From contig JAGDWE010000020.1 in NCBI GenBank assembly GCA_023255965.1, positions 1 to 39,096 of the forward strand: a stretch of DNA of 39,096 nt. Reading direction: 5' to 3'. This stretch comes from Desulfurococcales archaeon (lineage in GTDB: Archaea; Thermoproteota; Thermoprotei_A; Sulfolobales; NBVN01). The translations under genes and the position numbers were made by a program. Positions 1 through 8,168 of this stretch are shown piece by piece. The first letter of the stretch is position 1, and each line of letters begins with the position of its first letter. The notes under the pieces were generated by a model. That model ran no database searches, was not told the DNA's origin, and saw nothing but the letters and a program-made list of their open reading frames with translations.

Positions 1-59
1 TCTAGTAACTCTAGCAGCTAAACTAGCTTAAAAATCTTTACCTATGAGACAGTCCTCTA

Positions 60-596
60 CTAGAGGAGCACTTTATTAAATACTTCAACGAAGACGTTGT
101 AGGCGTCGTCAGTATATAGCACTACTAATACTCTCTTAAGCTTCTTGTACTCGTAGTTCTTAATTACATTAGCCATTATATAAGCCGCCCTATCCAGCGG
201 ATATCCGAAGATACCGGTTGATATGGCCGGTAACGCTATGGATTCCAAGTTAAGTTCCTCAGCCTTAGCTAGACTATTCTTAACTGCTGAGGCTAACTTA
301 ACATCTCCCTCTGGATCACCGTAGATAGGGCCTACAGCATGTATTACATATTTAGCCTTTAACCTACCTGCGGTAGTTACAGCGACTCCGCCTACCGGCA
401 CGGGGCCATACCTCCTAACCCACTCCCTACTCTCTAGCTGAATTGCTTCGCCGCCCTTCCTCACTATAGCCCTAGCTACGCCACCTCCGTGCTCTAGATA
501 CTGATTAGCTGCGTTAACGATAGCATCTGCTTCAACATCAGTTATATCGCCTTGAAGCAGTACTACTTCAACTCCTCTTACATTGTATACCTTCAT
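60..596 (-). CDS. Macro domain protein, ADP-ribose binding/hydrolase
   Basis: This 178-residue protein is a single macro domain. The ADP-ribose pocket is visible: GDITDVEADAIVNAAN near residues 16-31, the glycine-rich GGGVARAI loop near 37-44, and ALPAISTGIFGYPLDRAA near 122-138. Family members bind ADP-ribose, remove ADP-ribose from proteins or nucleic acids, or hydrolyse ADP-ribose-1''-phosphate; which of these applies cannot be told from sequence. The length matches stand-alone archaeal macro proteins such as AF1521. The start is an ATG on the minus strand, with an AT-rich TTTAAA stretch about 20 nt upstream. No operon partner is visible. Confidence 0.93.
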   Translation of the reverse strand: MKVYNVRGVEVVLLQGDITDVEADAIVNAANQYLEHGGGVARAIVRKGGEAIQLESREWVRRYGPVPVGGVAVTTAGRLKAKYVIHAVGPIYGDPEGDVKLASAVKNSLAKAEELNLESIALPAISTGIFGYPLDRAAYIMANVIKNYEYKKLKRVLVVLYTDDAYNVFVEVFNKVLL

Positions 597-660
597 AAAC
601 TATACCAGAATTTAAATCACAGTCTCTCCTAATATACTTCACACATAATCATGTTAGGTT

Positions 661-1000
661 TCTCCAAAGCGCATTTCGAAGGTTAAGATGTTCAGGAGCA
701 AGTACCTTGGGTTCCCCGCTTAGGTTGAGTCTTCATTCCTGCACTGCGGGGCCGTCGAGGCCAGGATAATCCCTGAACAGGGGGTGAAGCTACTATCCAC
801 GTAGGCTTCAAGCAGTTATAACATCTTAGATGCAATCATATGGAGAGAGGCTACCCAACAGCTTTGTGATGACACCGGTGAGCTTGGGTGATCTGCGATT
901 GGCGCTACCGCAGCCGGATACTGTCAGCAACGACGTACAGAAGGGTGTGGTAGTGCGCTGGCGCTCCAGGGGCTCCAGCATTATGTAGGAAGCGCTAAAC
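661..1000 (+). ncRNA. GC-rich structured RNA candidate, class unassigned
   Basis: This non-coding stretch is clearly richer in G and C than its flanks, typical of stable RNAs in AT-rich hyperthermophiles. Many helices can be drawn: TAAGATGTT (684-692) with AACATCTTA (820-828); CCCCGC (714-719) with GCGGGG (746-751); GAAGC (786-790) with GCTTC (805-809); ACCCA..AGCT (853-863) with AGCTTGGGT (881-889); CTGCG (893-897) with CGCAG (909-913); AGCGCA (668-673) with TGCGCT (954-959). A TATA-like AATATACT at 632-639 would start a plus-strand transcript near 662. An ACAGAA at 937-942 recalls RNase P region V, but no convincing region I or SRP helix 8 core was found. RNase P RNA, SRP RNA or a new RNA all remain possible, and the strand is tentative. 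Confidence 0.45.
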
Positions 1001-1070
1001 TGATGGAATCAAGCTAGCTATGGTGTTAAGTTTAAACGGATTTATTAAAGATATTAAATTAGGTGTTTTA

Positions 1071-1892
1071 ATGCCTGCATTCCCTATAGACTTCAGCGAT
1101 AGGAAGTTGCTAGGTAGGAGCGGCGAGCTCGTATCTGCGATTGGATTAGGTACTTGGGGCATACGTGATTATAGAAATGCTGAGAGGGCTTTAATCCACG
1201 CAATTGAAGTAGGACTTAACTTGATAGATACTGCTGAGATGTATGGCTCAGGGCGGGCTGAAGAATTAGTCGGCAGGGTAGCTAAGCTAGTTGGCGGTGA
1301 TGTATTTATAACTACTAAGCTATTACCTCAACACTTTACATCACGTGATTCAGCCATTAAGGCAGCTAGGATGAGCTTACGTAGGCTTGGATTAGAATCC
1401 GTTGATTTAATACTAATTCACTGGCCTAATCCTTCAGTACCTATTAGCACTCAGGTTAAGGCCCTTGAGGCCATCGCTGCGGAGGGATTATGCAGATATA
1501 TAGGCGTATCTAACTTTAATCTAAGTGAGTTAATTGAGGCGTTGAGCTCGACGAGCAAGTATGACATAGTGGTTGATCAAGTAAAGTATAACGTATACCA
1601 TAGAGTGATAGAGAGGGATCTACTCCCATACGCAATACGTGAGGGCATAGCGATCCAGGCATATACTCCCTTAGAGAGCGGCTCAGTAGCTAATGACGCT
1701 AAATTAGCTAGCATAGGAAGCAAGTATGGTAAGACAGCAGTTCAAGTAGCCTTAAACTTCCTCATATGTAGACCCTACGTCGTCGCCATACCTAAGACCG
1801 AAAAGGTTGAAAGAGTGGATGAGTTTAGGGGTGCATTAGGTTGGAGGTTGAGCGAGTCCGATGTAGATTACATTGAAAGAGAATTTAAGTAA
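1071..1892 (+). CDS. Aldo/keto reductase
   Basis: This is an NAD(P)H-dependent TIM-barrel oxidoreductase of the aldo/keto reductase family. The catalytic tetrad is recognisable: Asp and Tyr in DTAEMYGSG, Lys in TTKLLP and His in LIHWPNP. The C-terminal cofactor-binding segment is AIPKTEKVERVDE. The frame is open from an ATG at 1020, but the ATG at 1071 fits better: family homology begins just after it, and a TATA-like TTTATTAAAG sits about 26 nt upstream, giving a leaderless message. From 1071 the length is 273 residues, normal for the family. The substrate is unknown; archaeal homologues reduce small aldehydes or keto sugars. It precedes the SAF protein by 25 nt. Confidence 0.9.
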   Translation: MPAFPIDFSDRKLLGRSGELVSAIGLGTWGIRDYRNAERALIHAIEVGLNLIDTAEMYGSGRAEELVGRVAKLVGGDVFITTKLLPQHFTSRDSAIKAARMSLRRLGLESVDLILIHWPNPSVPISTQVKALEAIAAEGLCRYIGVSNFNLSELIEALSSTSKYDIVVDQVKYNVYHRVIERDLLPYAIREGIAIQAYTPLESGSVANDAKLASIGSKYGKTAVQVALNFLICRPYVVAIPKTEKVERVDEFRGALGWRLSESDVDYIEREFK

Positions 1893-1917
1893 TTATTTTA
1901 ATATACACTTAACTTAA

Positions 1918-2229
1918 ATGATCATGGGAATACGTGTGGAGATTAATGAAAGGAAAGCAATAGTCTTAAACCCCAAAGATAATGTAGCCGTAGCTATTAG
2001 CGACTTAAAAAGCGGCGAGCACATCGAATTAACTATAGGTAATGAAGTAGTTAACGTAGAGCTAATTGATAACATACCATTCGGTCATAAGTTCTCCATA
2101 AGGGATATAAAGGAAGGTGAATACATAGTTAAGTATGGAGAGGTAATAGGGATAGCTACTAGGTACATAAGAAAAGGCGAGCACGTGCATATACACAACG
2201 TAAGTGGTTTAAGGGGCAAACCTCGCTAA
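1918..2229 (+). CDS. UxaA-type SAF domain protein (sugar-acid dehydratase small subunit)
   Basis: The 103-residue protein matches the N-terminal SAF domain of altronate/galactarate dehydratases (UxaA/GarD families). Diagnostic strings are NPKDNVAVAI, IPFGHKFSIRDI, YGEVIGIATRYI and the closing GEHVHIHNV. In bacteria this domain is fused to the large catalytic part; many archaea split it into a small SAF protein and a separate large subunit. No large subunit is encoded in this window, so the partner must lie elsewhere. The ATG at 1918 follows a TTTTAATATAC box by about 20 nt, so the gene could have its own promoter. The 3' end overlaps the convergent OYE-family gene by 4 nt. Confidence 0.8.
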   Translation: MIMGIRVEINERKAIVLNPKDNVAVAISDLKSGEHIELTIGNEVVNVELIDNIPFGHKFSIRDIKEGEYIVKYGEVIGIATRYIRKGEHVHIHNVSGLRGKPR

Positions 2230-3206
2230 GATTGATCGATACATTTACCCACTTCATTAACTGCCTTACAAGCCCATTCGGGATCGCTTAGTTGGGCTCT
2301 ACCTATGGCTACCAAATCAACTTTTCCCTCCCTAACGAATCTATTAGCGATACACGGGTCCCTAATACCTCCTACACCGATTACTGGTACTTCAACGTAC
2401 TTCCTTATCTTCTCAGCTAACGGTATGAAGTATCCTTGAATGCCTTGAAGGTGCTGAGGTCTAGAACCACATAACCCTCCAGATACATCTATTACATCAA
2501 CGCCGTAATCAACCAGTTTAACTGCTACCTTTAATGCATCGTTAATCGCAAAGCCCCCATGCATTAGGTCATCAGCGCCTAATCTATAGAGTAGTAGCTT
2601 CCCCCTAGTAACCTTCCTAACTTCCTCGACCACCGTTAATGGAAACCTCATCCTATTCTCTAAACTGCCCCCGAAGTCATCTAATCTTCTGTTAGTTATT
2701 GGTGAGAGGAATTGATTGAGTAGGAATCCATGAGCTCCGTGGATTTCAACTCCATCGAAGCCGGCCTTAACAGCTCTCTCTGCAGCCTTTGTAAACGCTT
2801 TTAAAACCCTTTCAATATCATTTAAATCCATCTCGTTGGGTAATTCGTAGCCCTGGGGCACGAGTACAGCTGAAGGAGCTATAGGCTTACACTTGCATGA
2901 CCTAGGGTCAGCCCTACCACCGGCATGATTTAACTGAATTACAACTATAGCTCCATTACCTTTAATTACGTTAGCTAATGAACTTAATCCGGCAATTAGG
3001 CTGTCGCTCCAAATACCTAACTGCCTGGGGCTGGCCTTACCCTCAGGAGATATGTAGGAGTGCTCCACAATCACTAAACCATTGCACTTAGACCTCGCAC
3101 TATAGTGCGATATTAATTTCTCGCTAACGCCTCCATCATCATTGGCTAGCTCAGAAGCCATGGGCGGTAGAACAACTCTATTCCTTAAACAGTAACCCTT
3201 AATCAC
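2226..3206 (-). CDS. NADH:flavin oxidoreductase, old yellow enzyme family
   Basis: A 326-residue FMN-dependent TIM barrel of the old yellow enzyme family. Landmarks are NRVVLPPMA at the N-terminus, the substrate-binding pair in GVEIHGAHGFLLNQFLSP, the following TNRRLDDFGGSLENR, and the phosphate-binding end VPVIGVGGIRDP with VAIGRAQLSDPEW. These enzymes reduce activated C=C bonds using NAD(P)H. No C-terminal iron-sulfur/pyridine-nucleotide extension is present, so this is the short single-domain form rather than the 2,4-dienoyl-CoA reductase type. Translation starts at a GTG. A TTATTTTTATAT element on the complementary strand lies about 40 nt upstream, with AAGGTGGT between. The substrate is unknown. 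Confidence 0.9.
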   Translation of the reverse strand: MIKGYCLRNRVVLPPMASELANDDGGVSEKLISHYSARSKCNGLVIVEHSYISPEGKASPRQLGIWSDSLIAGLSSLANVIKGNGAIVVIQLNHAGGRADPRSCKCKPIAPSAVLVPQGYELPNEMDLNDIERVLKAFTKAAERAVKAGFDGVEIHGAHGFLLNQFLSPITNRRLDDFGGSLENRMRFPLTVVEEVRKVTRGKLLLYRLGADDLMHGGFAINDALKVAVKLVDYGVDVIDVSGGLCGSRPQHLQGIQGYFIPLAEKIRKYVEVPVIGVGGIRDPCIANRFVREGKVDLVAIGRAQLSDPEWACKAVNEVGKCIDQS

Positions 3207-3446
3207 TAATGGATTAGTTATTGACGTACGACCACCTTAATTATTTTTATATGGGGCCCTTTAATTAGGATTATGCTTATTAGAGCAAAGTGATTGCTGA
3301 AACTTAGTGGTATTATCCCCTATTAGCTGCTGTGAAGCATTAACATGTAAAATAATGGATGATTTGCAGCGTTGTTTAACATAAAAACCCTCTCATAAGC
3401 AGTTAATAGTTAAATCCCCTGCCCACGGCGTCCCACCTCACTATAT

Positions 3447-4928
3447 TTAATGCTGAATAATCAATAGCACGGCTGTTACGAAGAAGAATGCTGATAGCGC
3501 TAGGAATGCTGTGAGGAGTACGTACTCCCATATGCTAGGCCTTAATTCCTTAGGTAACTTACTTGTTAGATACATTATTGCCGGGATTATTAATATGCCG
3601 ATGAAGTTGGCTATATTTGCAGCTATTATAACGAGTATTAATGGCTGCGTCTGGTAAAGCGCCCATAAGGTGAATGCCACATATAGAGCTAATATCGTGT
3701 AGTAAACTACCCTGACATCATCTTTAACCCACATCCTAACCTTACTTGAAGTCCATAGGATGTCAGTTAAGTTCCTAGGAACGCAATCAACGTAAGCCCC
3801 TAGGGCTGAGCTAAATAAGACTATGAACCCTATAAATCCTATCAGGTAATAACCCCATCTGCCGACAATAGCGGCGAACTCGTTAGCTATATGTGCGGCT
3901 ACGCCCCACGCTGGAAGCGATCGGCCCCTAGGCAGTAATGAGGCCGCAACTAATGATGGTAGGTACATTCCTAGGACTGCTCCAGGGAAGAATATAAGCC
4001 ATTGATCGTAGTTCAATACCCTCATCCAAGCCTTAAATCTACGCACATTTTCATTACTAATAGCGAAGACTTTTCCGACGGGTGATAAAGCTACCTTTTT
4101 ACCCCCTATTAATGCTGGTATGTACCCGACTACGGCACCCATACCATAGCCTTTATCCCGATACCAGTTCATGAACATAAAGTTAAGTCCTGCTGCTAGT
4201 CCAGTATATGCCCACCAAGCAGATATTAAGCTCATATCAGCTCCTGGAGGTATGTAGCCGAAGTTAAAGCTCCCCATCAATGCTTCGACAACTACATCGG
4301 CTTTAACGGTAAGGGGGGCCACTATGAATAGTAAAGTTAAAAGTATAGCTGACGCGAAGAACCAGTTAACTAATTCTAATGTCCTCTCGATCTTAGATCC
4401 AAATAAGACCGCTAATACGCATAACGCTATGATGATGACCGTTAAGTACCTTACTAACCAGGCATCCTCAGCTGTAGGGAGCCTTCCTAATATGATGGAA
4501 CCTAATGCAGTAGCCGCTGACCCAGCAATACCTGCTAATCCCCACGAACCCCACACAATAATCATTACAGGGATCGCTATGGTCCAGAAGATGGGGCCTG
4601 GTGGCACCCTTCTGAGGTAGACTATTGGTGACTCACCTATGTATATGATTATCCTAGTTAGGCTTACGTTATATATTGTTTGGAGTAATGCTGATAGTAA
4701 TACTATCCACGTCATACCTAGGCCGTATCTTACAGCGGTGGCCGGCCCTAATAGCCATTCACCACCGCCTATGGCTACCCCCACTGCTATCACACTTGGC
4801 CCAAGGACCTTAAGTATCAGGTTCTTCGGATCTAACTTAGGGATGTTGAATACCTCCTCAGGGGTTGGTATTGATTCAACCACTCCTACCGGTAATTTGC
4901 CAAAATAGGTGATTTGAGGCCGACTCAA
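3447..4928 (-). CDS. Nramp-related membrane transporter, substrate unknown
   Basis: A 493-residue integral membrane protein with about 11-12 hydrophobic segments. The first segment, GPSVIAVGVAIGGGEWLLGP, is typical of an Nramp-related clade of the APC/LeuT-fold superfamily. The metal-binding motifs of true Nramp (DPGN in segment 1, MPH in segment 6) are absent, so divalent-metal transport should not be assumed. A long cytoplasmic N-terminus (about 40 residues) precedes the first segment. The start is a TTG (MSRPQ) with a TTTTTAAATAAAA promoter element about 30 nt upstream. It shares its strand with the Ldh2-family gene but sits 91 nt away, so it probably has its own promoter. Confidence 0.75.
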   Translation of the reverse strand: MSRPQITYFGKLPVGVVESIPTPEEVFNIPKLDPKNLILKVLGPSVIAVGVAIGGGEWLLGPATAVRYGLGMTWIVLLSALLQTIYNVSLTRIIIYIGESPIVYLRRVPPGPIFWTIAIPVMIIVWGSWGLAGIAGSAATALGSIILGRLPTAEDAWLVRYLTVIIIALCVLAVLFGSKIERTLELVNWFFASAILLTLLFIVAPLTVKADVVVEALMGSFNFGYIPPGADMSLISAWWAYTGLAAGLNFMFMNWYRDKGYGMGAVVGYIPALIGGKKVALSPVGKVFAISNENVRRFKAWMRVLNYDQWLIFFPGAVLGMYLPSLVAASLLPRGRSLPAWGVAAHIANEFAAIVGRWGYYLIGFIGFIVLFSSALGAYVDCVPRNLTDILWTSSKVRMWVKDDVRVVYYTILALYVAFTLWALYQTQPLILVIIAANIANFIGILIIPAIMYLTSKLPKELRPSIWEYVLLTAFLALSAFFFVTAVLLIIQH

Positions 4929-5019
4929 TACATACCCTCTAATGAGTTAAGGGTTTTATTTAAAAACTTTATCTTATATGGTAGTTAATGATTATGATTA
5001 AGAATTTGAAGTAATTAGG

Positions 5020-6060
5020 CTATATGACCTTAGGTAATTTTACATTTAACTCGTTAGCGACATCAGTAAGTAATTTCCATGTACTTAAGTCTATGGGAAT
5101 GCCGTTCCGAATTCTATCCTCGTAGGTTCTATCCTCTGGTTCCCCAGGGAGTAGTACCTCCTTAAATCCTTGGGCCGGTTTGCAGGTCTTTAATACACTG
5201 ATTAACTTATCAATGTCGTTTAAGTACTCACTATAGTCCCTAAAGGCAACTGGATCTATTGCTAATGCAAAAAACCCTCCCTGCGTTGATGCATGGCTAA
5301 TTACGTACCTACTTAATAGCCCTCCAGGGAGTATCCCAGCTAGGACTTCAATAGCTAGTGATAATGCGTACCCCTTATAACCGCCGAATGGGAGTAAGAC
5401 TCCTTCGTATGCTTCCTTGGGATCCGTAGTAGGCCTTCCATCCTTAGTTAGAGCTATTCCTTCAGGTATCTTCTCTCCCTTCATTGCAGCAAGCCTTATC
5501 TTAAAGGCCGCGATGGCACTCGTTGCCATATCAATTACTATGGGCTTACCTCTAGTTGGAAACGCGATGCTTATCGGGTTAGTGCCGAATACAGGTTCAC
5601 CGCCTCCCCATGGGGCAACACGTGAGGGAGCGTTAACTACCGCTAATCCAATTAAGTTGCTTTTAGTCATTTTCATAGTATAGTATGCAAGCATTCCAAC
5701 GTGACCTAAGTTCCTAACACCTACCGCGGCTATCCCCACAGCCTTACATTTGCTGATGACTATGTCTGTTGCTTTATTAGCTATAGGTATACCTAATCCA
5801 TTACCTCCATCAATTATTGTTATGGCTTGGCTTTCCTTAACGACCTTGGTATTAGAGGTAGCGTTGACGAATCCCTTCTTAATGCCCTCTATATAATGGG
5901 GTATCCTAACGACTCCGTGTGAGTCAACACCTCTTAAATTAGCCAGTACTAGATGATCGGCAATTACTTCAGCGTCATCTTTAGGAACTCCAAATTTAAT
6001 GAAGCACTCGGCTGTAAACCTCCTCAGATCATCGTGCATCACCTTAACGTAGTCCACCAT
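5020..6060 (-). CDS. Malate/L-lactate dehydrogenase family (Ldh2/YlbC-like) oxidoreductase
   Basis: This 346-residue NAD(P)-dependent dehydrogenase belongs to the Ldh2 family, a fold unrelated to classical lactate dehydrogenase. Signatures are RGVDSHGVVRIPHYI near residue 40, GVRNLGHVGMLAYYT near 115, GTNPISIAFPT followed by IVIDMATS near 160-175, and PFGGYKGYALSLAIEVLAG near 225-243. Members reduce 2-oxo acids: malate, ureidoglycolate, sulfolactate, 2,3-diketogulonate. The substrate here is not determined. The start is an ATG preceded by a GGTGAT ribosome-binding sequence. An AAATTTATAG box lies in the 77-nt gap shared with the divergent MBL gene. Confidence 0.88.
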   Translation of the reverse strand: MVDYVKVMHDDLRRFTAECFIKFGVPKDDAEVIADHLVLANLRGVDSHGVVRIPHYIEGIKKGFVNATSNTKVVKESQAITIIDGGNGLGIPIANKATDIVISKCKAVGIAAVGVRNLGHVGMLAYYTMKMTKSNLIGLAVVNAPSRVAPWGGGEPVFGTNPISIAFPTRGKPIVIDMATSAIAAFKIRLAAMKGEKIPEGIALTKDGRPTTDPKEAYEGVLLPFGGYKGYALSLAIEVLAGILPGGLLSRYVISHASTQGGFFALAIDPVAFRDYSEYLNDIDKLISVLKTCKPAQGFKEVLLPGEPEDRTYEDRIRNGIPIDLSTWKLLTDVANELNVKLPKVI

Positions 6061-6137
6061 ACGACATCACCATTAACAGTTACTAAACGACTCTATAAAT
6101 TTATTTACTTCGCTCGTAACTTAATATAGGTGATTAA

Positions 6138-7010
6138 TTGTCTATATATAGAGTTGATTTAGTAATTTTAAACGATGACTACTCCGGGTTCACAAGGCTG
6201 CTATCATCCCATGGGTTATCAATTTACTTAAGGATGTACTCGGATAATGGATATGAGGACGTGCTGTTCGATGTAGGTCCAAGTAACTACATATTGAAGC
6301 ATAATTCAATGAAGTTAAGCATAGACTTAAGTAGCGTTAAGGCCGTAATATTAAGTCATAGACACTACGATCACACAGGAGGCTTAAAGTACGTTATGAA
6401 AGTATTTAGGGAGCTAGGGGGAAGGCCTACGATCATCGCACATCCATGGATCTTTAAGCCAAGCATAGTATTAAGTCATAGCAAGCAGGAATTCGATAAA
6501 GGCCTACCGTATAGTGAGGAATTCATTAGGGCTAATGCAAATTTGATACTTACTAGGAACCCGTTAAGGATCGCTAACTCAGCTTTCTACCTAGGTGAGA
6601 TAGGTAGGTATGTAGATGTTTCTAAATATAAGAGCGAATTTCACACAGTATTAGATGACGGTGAGCTAGTACCTGATGAACTGCCTGACGATACTGGGCT
6701 AGCTATTGATGTTGAGGGATTAGGGCTGGTAGTGGTTGCCGGATGTAGCCATAGTGGGATAGTGAATATAGTTAGACACGCCTCGGAATTGCTTAAGGAG
6801 AACGTATACGCCGTTGTAGGCGGCTTCCACATGATGAAATACGATGATGAGGACTTAAGAGACTCCATAAACGCGTTAAAGGAGTTAGGCGTAGGTAAGG
6901 TGTATACAGGGCACTGTACTGGACTTAAGGCTGAGAAACTATTAAGTGATGCATTTAATGAAGGTTTTATCAAAATTCATTCGGGATTTAGGGCCATCTT
7001 TAAAGCATAA
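6138..7010 (+). CDS. Metallo-beta-lactamase fold hydrolase, MJ0301-like
   Basis: A 290-residue metallo-hydrolase of the class annotated as 7,8-dihydropterin-6-yl-methyl-4-(beta-D-ribofuranosyl)aminobenzene 5'-phosphate synthase. Metal ligands are visible in LSHRHYDHTGG (near residue 75), GCSHSG (near 202), and the late histidines of GGFHMM and TGHCTG. The closing LSDAFNEGFIKIHSGFRAIF is also typical. Only the M. jannaschii homologue has that assigned role in methanopterin synthesis, and this organism need not make methanopterin, so the true substrate is open. Start is TTG at 6138 with GGTGAT a few bases upstream. It is divergent from the Ldh2-family gene. Confidence 0.87.
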   Translation: MSIYRVDLVILNDDYSGFTRLLSSHGLSIYLRMYSDNGYEDVLFDVGPSNYILKHNSMKLSIDLSSVKAVILSHRHYDHTGGLKYVMKVFRELGGRPTIIAHPWIFKPSIVLSHSKQEFDKGLPYSEEFIRANANLILTRNPLRIANSAFYLGEIGRYVDVSKYKSEFHTVLDDGELVPDELPDDTGLAIDVEGLGLVVVAGCSHSGIVNIVRHASELLKENVYAVVGGFHMMKYDDEDLRDSINALKELGVGKVYTGHCTGLKAEKLLSDAFNEGFIKIHSGFRAIFKA

Positions 7011-7015
7011 TACAA

Positions 7016-7428
7016 TTAATGCGGGAAATCAACTAACCTAACGAAGTTTTTAGGCATTTCTATCATAACGCCGTCCCTAATGCTTATTACCACCCTGATT
7101 TTAGGTTCAAACTCCTTATCATATAGAGCTTCGCCATGGGAATACGCGTATCTGCCCTCTATCTTCTATCCTAATGTCGAGTATATCAACTACTAAAGCA
7201 TCTCCAGGCTCAACCTCCTCCACGTACAGAGGTCCGGTGGGGATACTGCTTAGATACGCCTATAGCCTCGAGAGGCCTGTCCTCACATGTCATTTGACTG
7301 CGAACTTATATGTGATTCTATTTCGAGGTATTCTAATCATGCTGTCCCCGAAACTAAATCCGTCATATACCCTAATGGTTAAATCGACGTCTTCAACCTC
7401 ACAGCAAGACCTCCCTCAACTTAGTTAG
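7016..7428 (-). pseudogene. Decayed acetamidase/formamidase-like gene
   Basis: Reading the minus strand gives recognisable protein fragments broken by two in-frame stops (one near 7290, one near 7260) and a frameshift near 7150. The best fragment reads TGPLYVEEVEPGDALVVDI, close to the acetamidase/formamidase (FmdA/AmdA) motif GPVYVEGAEPGD. The last fragment, in a different frame, ends RLVDFPH and a stop at 7016. Only about 130 codons remain against about 300 in the family, so this is a relic. Its upstream end overlaps the DUF72 gene. The family assignment rests mainly on the one motif. This relic accounts for the otherwise gene-free 7011-7398 interval. Confidence 0.45.
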
Positions 7429-8103
7429 CATCTTTCTAGCATTTTCCAGCATCCAGTGATCATTATTAAAGAACACGTATACCCTCCTTGGCATTAAATT
7501 ACGGATTTCATTAACTAGCCCATTTATTTCGGTATCGGAGTAATTATGGCTGTACCAGCTACTCCTCCCGTGGAGTCTTAGGTAAATAACGTCCTTGCAT
7601 TTAATGAGTTGAGTTAGTTGAGGGGAATCCACTGAGACGATTACGGCCTCATCTAAATCTTTACACAGCTTATCACTGTAATTAAACCATGATTGGTGCC
7701 TGAATTCTATAGCTAATTTGCTAGGCATTCCTGAATTCCTTATGAACTCCTTAAGCCTACTCAAGTAGTTATCTGAGTAAGTATATGTTGGCGGTAGCTG
7801 TATTAAGTAGAAATCTATTAGACCATCCATAGGTTTAAATAATTCCCTTAATTTATTCCAGGCGTCTAAGCTCTTATCACTTAATCTACATACATGTGTA
7901 ATGTATCTGTGTACCTTAATTGACCACCTAAGGTTCCTTCCTTTCCTGCTCCACGCATTTATTTGGTTCTTAAACGGGAATCTGTAGAAAGACGCGTTTA
8001 ACTCTATCGCATTTAGCCCTGAGTTCCTGACGTACCACTCAAGCGACATTCCTAAGTTCCAATCATACAGCCAGCCAGACGTACCCACGTATACTTCAAT
8101 CAA
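7399..8103 (-). CDS. DUF72 (YecE-like) TIM-barrel protein
   Basis: A 234-residue DUF72 protein. Family marks are the N-terminal VGTSGWLYDW, the early GLNAIELNASFYRFP segment, FYLIQLPPTYTYS near residue 100, AIEFRHQSWF near 133, VSVDSPQ near 157, YLRLHGR near 173 and VYVFFNNDHWMLENA near 210. The fold is a TIM barrel and the biochemical function is unknown; some members are linked to metal or nucleic-acid metabolism without firm proof. Start is a TTG at 8103. The gene is divergent from the aminotransferase, and one palindromic AT-rich stretch (about 8119-8134) probably serves both promoters. Confidence 0.88.
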   Translation of the reverse strand: MIEVYVGTSGWLYDWNLGMSLEWYVRNSGLNAIELNASFYRFPFKNQINAWSRKGRNLRWSIKVHRYITHVCRLSDKSLDAWNKLRELFKPMDGLIDFYLIQLPPTYTYSDNYLSRLKEFIRNSGMPSKLAIEFRHQSWFNYSDKLCKDLDEAVIVSVDSPQLTQLIKCKDVIYLRLHGRSSWYSHNYSDTEINGLVNEIRNLMPRRVYVFFNNDHWMLENARKMLTKLREVLL

Positions 8104-8168
8104 CTAAACCCTCTCAATGTAATTAATTTAAAAAGGTGAATTTAATTATTGATGTAGTTGATAAAGCT

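Noticed and set aside
866..872. GTGATGA resembling a C box inside the structured RNA region
   Set aside because: No D or D' box at a suitable distance; it lies in the loop side of an ACCCA/TGGGT helix and may at most be part of a kink-turn.
937..942. ACAGAA as RNase P conserved region V
   Set aside because: A matching region I with the P4 complement could not be found on the same strand, so RNase P was not called.
4324..4908. Plus-strand open frames within the transporter gene (and similar antisense frames elsewhere)
   Set aside because: They mirror strongly coding minus-strand genes, have low-complexity composition, and show no family motifs.
7174..7428. Plus-strand frame of 84 codons in the 7.0-7.4 kb gap
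   Set aside because: The opposite strand carries recognisable formamidase-like fragments, so this frame is a shadow of a relic.
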